This document shows positions 1-5,600 of a stretch of 6,067 nucleotides of DNA, one piece after another; the stretch's first letter is position 1, and each line of letters starts with the position of its first letter. The stretch is from an uncultured Prolixibacteraceae bacterium (GTDB lineage: Bacteria > Bacteroidota > Bacteroidia > Bacteroidales > Prolixibacteraceae). Under the pieces are notes generated by a model that did not search any database, was not told the origin of the DNA, and was given only the letters and a program-made list of their open reading frames with translations. Location of the stretch: assembly GCA_937915865.1 (NCBI GenBank), contig CALGIG010000047.1, positions 1-6,067 on the forward strand. Reading direction: 5' to 3'. The position numbers were made by a program, and so were the translations under genes.

Positions 1-121
1 GTATGACCTCGCAAACCGACCCTGCCGGACGAACGACCTATTACGAGTACGACGACTTCGGGCGGCTAAAACTAACCAAAGACCTGGCTGGCAATATCCT
101 GAAAAAGTACGAGTACCATTA
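1..121. repeat. Left copy of a 121-bp perfect terminal direct repeat
   Basis: Bases 1-121 are identical, base for base, to 5947-6067. The repeat lies wholly inside RHS-N coding sequence and covers its last GC-rich YD-repeat segment, stopping 13 bases short of the end of the stop codon. An odd-length, exact overlap at both contig ends is what a de Bruijn assembler leaves when it closes a cycle. A true tandem duplication of the RHS unit would look the same from this window alone. Confidence 0.97.
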
Positions 122-134
122 TGCCGGGCAGTAA
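1..134 (+). CDS. 3' end of RHS/YD-repeat N-terminal protein (RHS-N), partial
   Basis: This is the C-terminal 43 or so residues of an RHS-N protein, with codons starting at position 3 and a TAA at 132-134. The translation contains TDPAGRTTYYEYDDFGRL and then GNILKKYEYHYAGQ, a standard YD-repeat strand pattern (xYDxxGRL ... DxxGN). It is the same frame and sequence as the right end of the gene starting at 2676. If the window is circular, the two pieces are one 1,134-aa gene. If it is a tandem array, this is the tail of an upstream paralogue. The stop overlaps the ATG at 121 of the next gene in a different frame. YEYHY followed within a few residues by a stop looks like a natural end of this family rather than an accidental truncation, judging from memory of related proteins. 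Confidence 0.88.
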   Translation, partial: MTSQTDPAGRTTYYEYDDFGRLKLTKDLAGNILKKYEYHYAGQ

Positions 135-1836
135 AAAAGCCGAAAGCCTCTTTAAGACCCTTTTCGGGAGGGTCTTAAAGAGGCAGGATGTATTGGCAGC
201 TGATCTGATGGCCCTGGATTTGCGCTACAACAGTCCGCAAACCGGAACTTCGCTGGGCGCTACGGCACTGTTCAACGGGAACATCAGCCAGATGATGTGG
301 GCTTCGACAGGCTCAGCCCCCGAACAGGCAGGATATGGCTTTACTTACGACGGGCTCAACCGCCTGCGCTCGGCTAATTATGCCGAAGGGACAAGCTATA
401 CTTCCGGCGCAGGAAAATTTAGTACCTCCTACTCCTACGATGCCAACGGCAACATGGCGACTCTCAGCCGGTATATGGACGGTACGCAGGTGGATAACCT
501 CGGATACACCTACCTATCGGGTGGAAACCGCCTGGGTAGTGTTAGCGATGGTACGGCCAACCCGTTGGGGTACAAAGCCGTTACCGGCAGTTACCTGTAC
601 GACAACAACGGCAACATGGTCAAAGACATCTCCAAAGGTTTTACCATCGCTTACAACAGCCTGAACCTGCCCCAACTGGTGAGTTCGGTAAACGACTATG
701 CCCGGTACACCTACGATGCCGCAGGAACCAGGCTGGCCAAAACCATTACCAACGGCTCGGCCAGCACGGTTCGCACCGATTACTCGGGGCCTTTTATGTA
801 CGAAAACTCGGTTTTAAAATGTATATTTACTCCCGAGGGCCGCATTGTGCCACTAAACAGCAACGGTGCCATGAGCTACAGCTACGAGTATAACCTGAAA
901 GACCATTTGGGAAACACGCGCGTTACCTTTACAGGGCATGGCTACGGCCGCCCCGAGGTGAACCTGCTTACCAGCTACGACCCTTACGGACTGGTGACCT
1001 CGCAAACCAGCTTCTACCCAACCGGGGCTTCCAAAAACAAGCTGCTCTACAACGGCAAAGAATTCCAGGACGACGTGTTGGCTGGAAGCAAAATCGACTG
1101 GTTCGATTACGGCGCAAGAATGTATGACCCGGCGATAGGAAGATGGAGCGTGATCGATAATAAGGCGGAAAAATATTTTTCTCTAACTCCTTATTGTTAT
1201 GCTGGCGATAATCCTATTCGGTACATCGATCCTGATGGCAATAAACTTGTTGATGCTAATGGTCATATTATGTATACACAGAAAGGTGGGTGGACAAAAT
1301 ATGCTACTGCTGATGCCCGACGGCTGGGAACTGCAATGATGGGATCGAGAACTGGCACCAAACAATGGAATACAATGGCAAGTGCAACCCATCCTATTAC
1401 TATCACGATTAGCCCTGAAGATAAGACAACCACAAATGCTGATGGCACAAAAACTTTTTTACTTGGAAATACTCTCAACAAATCATCAATAGATGCTAAA
1501 ACTGGGAAGGTAACTGTTACTAAATCGGATATAACTATTTATGAGGGTTCTATAAATAATTTTATGAATAGTACTGTAAATTCCAAGAGTGATAATGCAA
1601 AATCTTATCAAAATAATACTACTAATAATGACGAACGCATTGGGGCTGTTGGTACACATGAATCGGTTCATGCAACAGATCAAAATAACATACAACAATC
1701 TGTTGATAACAAAAAGAATAATGAGACAAATGATGTTGAAGCTGTCCCCACTCAAGTAGAAATGAAAGCTTTAGATGAAACAGGATTGAAAAATATGCGC
1801 ATGATTGAACCTAGAAAGCTTGATAAATTATTCTAA
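121..1836 (+). CDS. RHS-repeat C-terminal protein with RHS-associated core and HExxH metallopeptidase-like toxin tip
   Basis: This 571-residue frame is the C-terminal half of an RHS polymorphic-toxin protein. From about residue 30 it carries YD repeats (LDLRYNSPQTG, FTYDGLNRL, YSYDANGNM, YLYDNNGNM, YTYDAAGTRL). The RHS-associated core follows: YDPYG at 286-290, LYNGKEFQDD at 309-318, YGARMYDPAIGRWSVID at about 330-346, and NPIRYIDPDG ending at 373. The core precedes the variable tip in this family. The tip (374-571) contains HESVH at 513-517 followed by ATD, and then NDVEAVPTQVE (Glu540, Glu547). This fits a zincin, with the two histidines and a downstream glutamate as zinc ligands and Glu514 as the catalytic base. 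The target is unknown. There is no signal peptide. Residues 1-29 are read through a hairpin and look unlike RHS, so Met30 (ATG at 208, 542 aa) is a credible alternative start. ATG 121 was chosen because it is the longest frame and overlaps the upstream stop. Relative to full-length RHS proteins, the 5' half is missing. The core is GC-rich and the tip AT-rich. Confidence 0.88.
   Translation: MPGSKKAESLFKTLFGRVLKRQDVLAADLMALDLRYNSPQTGTSLGATALFNGNISQMMWASTGSAPEQAGYGFTYDGLNRLRSANYAEGTSYTSGAGKFSTSYSYDANGNMATLSRYMDGTQVDNLGYTYLSGGNRLGSVSDGTANPLGYKAVTGSYLYDNNGNMVKDISKGFTIAYNSLNLPQLVSSVNDYARYTYDAAGTRLAKTITNGSASTVRTDYSGPFMYENSVLKCIFTPEGRIVPLNSNGAMSYSYEYNLKDHLGNTRVTFTGHGYGRPEVNLLTSYDPYGLVTSQTSFYPTGASKNKLLYNGKEFQDDVLAGSKIDWFDYGARMYDPAIGRWSVIDNKAEKYFSLTPYCYAGDNPIRYIDPDGNKLVDANGHIMYTQKGGWTKYATADARRLGTAMMGSRTGTKQWNTMASATHPITITISPEDKTTTNADGTKTFLLGNTLNKSSIDAKTGKVTVTKSDITIYEGSINNFMNSTVNSKSDNAKSYQNNTTNNDERIGAVGTHESVHATDQNNIQQSVDNKKNNETNDVEAVPTQVEMKALDETGLKNMRMIEPRKLDKLF
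147..183. repeat. Perfect 15-bp inverted repeat (stem-loop) between RHS-N stop and RHS core
   Basis: The arms at 147-161 (CCTCTTTAAGACCCT) and 169-183 (AGGGTCTTAAAGAGG) are exact reverse complements separated by the 7-nt loop TTTCGGG. The hairpin begins 12 nt after the RHS-N stop. There is no T-run after it on the plus strand, so it is a poor intrinsic terminator in that direction. On the minus strand a T6 run lies about 8 nt beyond the stem. It sits exactly where recognisable RHS coding sequence resumes, so it may mark the edge of a cassette or belong to a dispersed palindrome family. Confidence 0.9.
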
Positions 1837-1849
1837 AAACAATAATTAC

Positions 1850-2293
1850 ATGAAAAATAAAAGAATAGTTTACCTGATTGTAGTTGCTCTTATGACTGTT
1901 TTTTGTAAAACACTCGAAGCAAAAGAAAAAGATGTAAAATCAAAAGTTATTGAATTTTTGATAAATGTCGGTGATCTAAATCCTTCAAATAATCCATCTG
2001 ATTATTATGATAATGTATTTGTATTTGAATTATTGAAGAATGAGAAATTCGATAAAGAAGGTATAGGCTTGTTTAAGTTTGGTGCTTTTGCTGATCACAC
2101 AAAAACATATATTCTGATATTAGGGGACAATGAGTGTGAAATGTTCAATATGCAGAAATTGGATGCCGTTCTTCTAAAAGAGATCGATTTTTTAAAGAAG
2201 AATAAGAAATCATCTGATAAAATACTAAAGTATATTGAAGCAACAATTGCTATATATCAAAAGAATTTGAAGGTTATACCTTGGACTGAATAA
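1850..2293 (+). CDS. Small predicted exported protein, candidate immunity protein to the RHS tip
   Basis: This 147-residue protein belongs to no family I recognise. The N-terminus MKNKR, followed by the hydrophobic run IVYLIVVALMTVF and then TLEA/KEK, fits a Sec signal peptide with likely cleavage after Ala24. The Cys at 19 is not in a convincing lipobox. The mature part is charged and Lys-rich, with an acidic middle (SDYYDNVFVFELL) and a Lys-rich C-terminal stretch likely to be helical. It starts 13 nt after the toxin stop on the same strand, which suggests co-transcription. It is very AT-rich (22% GC in 1921-1980), like the toxin tip and unlike the RHS core. The frame extends upstream to an ATG at 1805, but that start would overlap the toxin gene by 32 nt and put 15 polar residues before the signal. 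ATG 1850, after an A-rich leader, is preferred. The immunity role is inferred from position only. A periplasmic location would imply that the toxin is met outside the cytoplasm. Confidence 0.72.
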   Translation: MKNKRIVYLIVVALMTVFCKTLEAKEKDVKSKVIEFLINVGDLNPSNNPSDYYDNVFVFELLKNEKFDKEGIGLFKFGAFADHTKTYILILGDNECEMFNMQKLDAVLLKEIDFLKKNKKSSDKILKYIEATIAIYQKNLKVIPWTE

Positions 2294-2331
2294 CCCTCGC
2301 TCATTGGGATGTGTAACCAATTGCGACCGCT

Positions 2332-2354
2332 AGTGTCAATTTGCAATTGACACT
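2332..2354. terminator. 10-bp hairpin downstream of the candidate immunity gene, possible transcript end
   Basis: AGTGTCAATT (2332-2341) and AATTGACACT (2345-2354) are exact reverse complements around the loop TGC. It is the first stem-loop after the 1850-2293 gene, 38 nt beyond its stop. The stem is AT-rich and followed by TATTAG rather than a true T-run, so termination is only a possibility. It may instead be part of the repeat cluster. Confidence 0.4.
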
Positions 2355-2387
2355 TATTAGCCCGGGATTTATAATCTTGAAAAATAT

Positions 2388-2425
2388 CTGAACTATGATT
2401 TTCAGGATTAAAGGATGGGCAGGAT
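2388..2425. repeat. Segment resembling a dispersed Bacteroidota intergenic repeat
   Basis: The stretch running from CTGAACTATGATTTTCAGG through GATTAAAGGATGGGCAGGAT resembles, from memory, a short sequence scattered many times between genes in Bacteroidota genomes (variants of a GAACTATGATTTnnAGGATTAAAGGAT pattern). It is a single copy in this window, so the repeat status rests on recall and not on anything seen here. Confidence 0.4.
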
Positions 2426-2435
2426 AAGAAGCAAG

Positions 2436-2473
2436 GGCCTCCCCCAACCCCTCCAAGGGAGGGGAGACAGGCC
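2436..2473. repeat. C/G-tract palindrome (CCCCTCC/GGAGGGG type)
   Basis: CCCCTCC (2448-2454) pairs with GGAGGGG (2458-2464) across a 3-nt loop. An outer GGCCT (2436-2440) pairs with AGGCC (2469-2473). Palindromes built on CCTCCCCCAACCCCTCCAAG are a familiar multicopy intergenic element in Bacteroidota, from memory. No coding content. Confidence 0.65.
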
Positions 2474-2510
2474 ACCACAGCGCTAAGGATAGACCTACTG
2501 AAATAATTCC

Positions 2511-2545
2511 AGAATAGGTTTCACCCGACGGGTGAAACCTATTCT
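2511..2545. repeat. Perfect 16-bp inverted repeat with GAC loop
   Basis: AGAATAGGTTTCACCC (2511-2526) and GGGTGAAACCTATTCT (2530-2545) are exact reverse complements with the 3-nt loop GAC. This is the longest perfect stem in the window. No T-run follows on the plus strand, and on the minus strand the flank is GGAATTATTTCAG, so it is not a standard intrinsic terminator. Its arm length matches that of the hairpin at 147-183, although the sequences differ. Confidence 0.9.
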
Positions 2546-2547
2546 AT

Positions 2548-2567
2548 GCCGGGCCACAAAAACCGGC
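2548..2567. repeat. Short GCCGG/CCGGC inverted repeat
   Basis: GCCGG (2548-2552) and CCGGC (2563-2567) could pair over a 10-nt A-rich loop, immediately next to the 16-bp palindrome. It is short enough to be chance, and is listed because it continues the palindrome cluster. Confidence 0.35.
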
Positions 2568-2600
2568 AATACGAACAAAGCCTCAACCCATATTGGTTTT

Positions 2601-2632
2601 AAGCCCTTCTCGCCTCAGGCGGGATAGGGCTT
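2601..2632. repeat. Long imperfect hairpin upstream of RHS-N
   Basis: AAGCCCT (2601-2607) pairs with AGGGCTT (2626-2632). Inside, TCTCGCC pairs with GGCGGGA, including one T-G wobble, around a TCA loop, leaving one bulged T. This gives about 14 paired bases, ending 43 nt before the RHS-N ATG. The inner CGCCTCAGGCGGG is a motif common in Bacteroidota intergenic palindromes, from memory. It could be a repeat, or a structure in the RHS-N leader if transcription starts upstream. Confidence 0.65.
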
Positions 2633-2675
2633 GAATAGGGCTTTCAACACACAAACAATTAAAGCTTATACAAAA

Positions 2676-5600
2676 ATGAAACGATATTTATTAATTATTG
2701 GGATGATGGTAGTGACAGCAAACCTGTTATTGGCACAGAATGAAATCACGCCAGTATCGCCAACCGCGGCAAGTTTCGCCAAATATGGGACTACCCCGGT
2801 TTCGCTTTACACCGGAATCCCGAACATTTCCATTCCAATTTACACGATCAAAATCAGGAACTTTGAATTACCTGTCTCGCTAAATTATCATGCAGGGGGA
2901 GTTAAAGTTGAAGATGTTCCTTCGTGGGTTGGGATGGGATGGACGCTTAATGCCGGTGGAGTGCTAAACAGGAAACAGAATGGAATTACGGACGAGGATA
3001 TGATTGATCGTTATTCTGGTTTTACATCCGATGCCGCATTTTTAACAAGCCCAACGATTACGCAAGCCTGTTTTAATGCGTGGACAACTGGAAAAACGTT
3101 TATACCCACATTAGATCAGGCTAATTTAAATGTATTTGATGCTGCAATTGAACATTTATCTGCAGCGAAATATGACCTTGAAAGTGACTTTTTAAGCTTT
3201 TCATGCGGTAACGAGTCAGGGAAATTCATCCTGAATGCCGAAAATCAAGTATTTGGAATTCCTCAAAACTCATACATCATTACCAACGGGTATCCATCCA
3301 GTTCGTATAATGCATCGAACAAAAAATTTTTCAATCAATGGGTTGTAAAAAACAGCAGTGGGGTCGAGTTTGTATTTGGTAAATCGAGGATAAACGGAAA
3401 CGATGAGTTTGAAATAACCTATCCGTTTGGAAATAGTTATGATTGTTCTATAAATACCTGGTACATCAACGAAATTAAACTACCTACCGGGGAACAAATA
3501 AGATTCGATTACGACTATTACAGTTATGATTTGGATTTTGTTGAATCGCCAACATTTAATTCAGAAGGAGCCGAGATGATCCGGAATAGTAAAGTATCAT
3601 ACTCAAAGATGCTACGTTTGAAAGAAATCAATTTTCCCACCGGCAAGCTGGTTTTTGTAGCTGGCACTAAAAGGAAAGACTTGGTAAACGATAAAGTTCT
3701 GGATCGAATTGAATCATACGCGAAAAACGGGAGCAGTTTTGAACTTGTAAAAATCTGGAAATTTGTCACGAACAATCCAACTGAAGTTACCTCTACAACT
3801 GATGATGAATCGTTCCGTTATGCACTGAAATCAATTGAGACGAAATCGCCATCGGGAACAAAAAGCGAAGTCTATAAGTTTGAATATGAAAATGAATCGG
3901 TGGAATCGAATTTCGGGTTACCTTCCCGAAAGAGTATGCTCCAGGACCTGTGGGGATATTACAACGGAAACAGTAATAATGGTGGCAATATGACCCCCGC
4001 AGAGTTTCAGGCAGATGATAACTACATGATTGGAAGGATGTTGACAACAAAGACTGGTAGCAGGGTTATCAATACGATCTGTTCGAAATACGGTACATTA
4101 AAGAAGATTACCTATCCAACTGGAGGTTACACGCTTTTTGAGTACGAAAACAATACAGCTCGAATCCCTAATAACAGCGTTTCGCTTGGTTATATGAACG
4201 CTAAGCTTATCCTTGAGTCGATTACTTCAAATACCCAGGCTTATAACGCTGGTGTAAGTGTTCTTAACACCAATGGGAATGATATTGGTTACAGCCAGCC
4301 ATTTACGATACATTGTACTAATGTTCTTGATAATCTTTGTAATGTAGCCGTTACTTCTCATGTTATGCCCGGCACGAATGGTGCTACGTGTGGATATAGC
4401 AACCCGGCTGGCACTGGTAATATCTGGGATTCCTGTATTCAGATGGATTTGGAGAAACAAGGTACAGATGGTAATTTTAGTACAGCTCAGGGACTATCTT
4501 CAGTACATTTTGATCGTTCTTATTCTTTGGGATGCAACTCGACATATAGATTAAAGTTTAAGTGGAACAGCGCTTCTAATCTAATTGGTGCATACGGATA
4601 TTTTAATGTTTCATGGACTGGAGCACCAACATTGCCCACGCAAATTACCCAAATCAGCTCAAATGATGAAATCCTGGTTGGAGGGTTAAGGGTGAAAAAA
4701 ATAACCGACTACGATCCGATTACCGCAAAAACAAACATCCGTAAGTTCAATTATAATTTTAGCGTTAACGACGATGACCGAAATCCTGTTTCATCGGGAA
4801 TAATCGGTAACTTACCTTTGGTAATTTATAAAACAAATTCTTCCAATATCATTAGTTTCATCTGGCTTGGTTCGTTTAGAAACTCGCCTCTTTATTTAAA
4901 TGGGGGCGGCGATTTTGGGTACAAAAAGGTAAGTGTTGACTATGGAGAGGATACATCAGGTGGACGGACTGTTTCATATTTTACAACTTTTGATGATTAC
5001 CCCGATGTAAATCTTGACGCATCACATTATTATCCATTTCCCAAGGTACAAAGTCTTGACTGGAAAAGGGGATTGCTCTTAAAAGAATTGTACTATTCGG
5101 CCAACGATCTTAACGGGCAGGCCCTTGAAACAAAAACCAACCTATACGATTTCTATGATGGTACTTCTAACGTTATAAAGGTAATCCCAAATATTCAGAT
5201 AAGTCATTATCCTTGGACTGATGTCGTAAATGGCAATGTAATCTCTGGCGATTACGGTTTTTTTTATCCTCATCTTATTCAATCGTTGCCTTACTACTTA
5301 AAAAAAGAGACCACCGAAAAGAAAACGAATAATGGCAATGTTTTAAATGAGACCATTTTTACACAAAATCTGAAATGTCTGTTAACTTCATCAGTAAATA
5401 GCACAAACAGTAACAATAAACAACAGATTACTTACTACAAGTACCCTCAGGATTATAGTTCAAATAATTCTTTTTCACCACTGATCAGCAAAAACATCGT
5501 TGGTGTTCCGGTTGATACCCGTACTTATGTTGACAATCGTCTTACTTCGGGTATGCAGACTAAATACAACGATCTTGGTCAACCTGTAGAGGTATTTAAA

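Larger units (their letters stand above)
2294..2675. other. Palindrome-rich intergenic region before RHS-N
   Basis: This 382-bp stretch has no credible coding frame. It holds five inverted repeats, listed separately, and one segment resembling a dispersed Bacteroidota intergenic repeat. It must contain the end of the toxin/immunity transcript and, unless RHS-N is read from upstream, the RHS-N promoter. I could not find a clear Bacteroidota promoter (TTG at -33 with TAnnTTTG at -7) at suitable spacing. The last bases before the ATG are A-rich (ATACAAAA), as is usual for ribosome loading in this phylum. Confidence 0.75.

Noticed and set aside
335..664. Plus-strand 109-codon frame inside the RHS YD-repeat region
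   Set aside because: It is out of frame with clear YD repeats; the translation is Thr-rich and low in complexity, a shadow of the real gene.
995..1008. 14-nt match TGACCTCGCAAACC shared with the terminal repeat (4-17 and 5950-5963)
   Set aside because: In both places it encodes TSQT in RHS sequence of similar composition; flanks do not match. It is most simply shared codon use or old internal homology, not a recombination site.
1183..1755. Three overlapping minus-strand open frames of about 70-90 codons
   Set aside because: They lie wholly within the RHS tip gene, have no family features, and their existence follows from the AT-rich codon pattern of the plus-strand gene.
1805..1849. Upstream in-frame ATG for the candidate immunity gene
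   Set aside because: It would overlap the toxin gene and add 15 polar residues ahead of a good signal peptide; ATG 1850 fits better.
2257..2478. Minus-strand 73-codon frame over the end of the candidate immunity gene and the palindromes
   Set aside because: It is read through intergenic repeats, giving Gly/Pro/Ser-rich sequence from the C/G palindrome, with no recognisable protein features.
2294..2675. tRNA, riboswitch or CRISPR array in the intergenic region
   Set aside because: The palindromes differ from each other in sequence and spacing, no cloverleaf is seen, and there are no regular repeat-spacer units.
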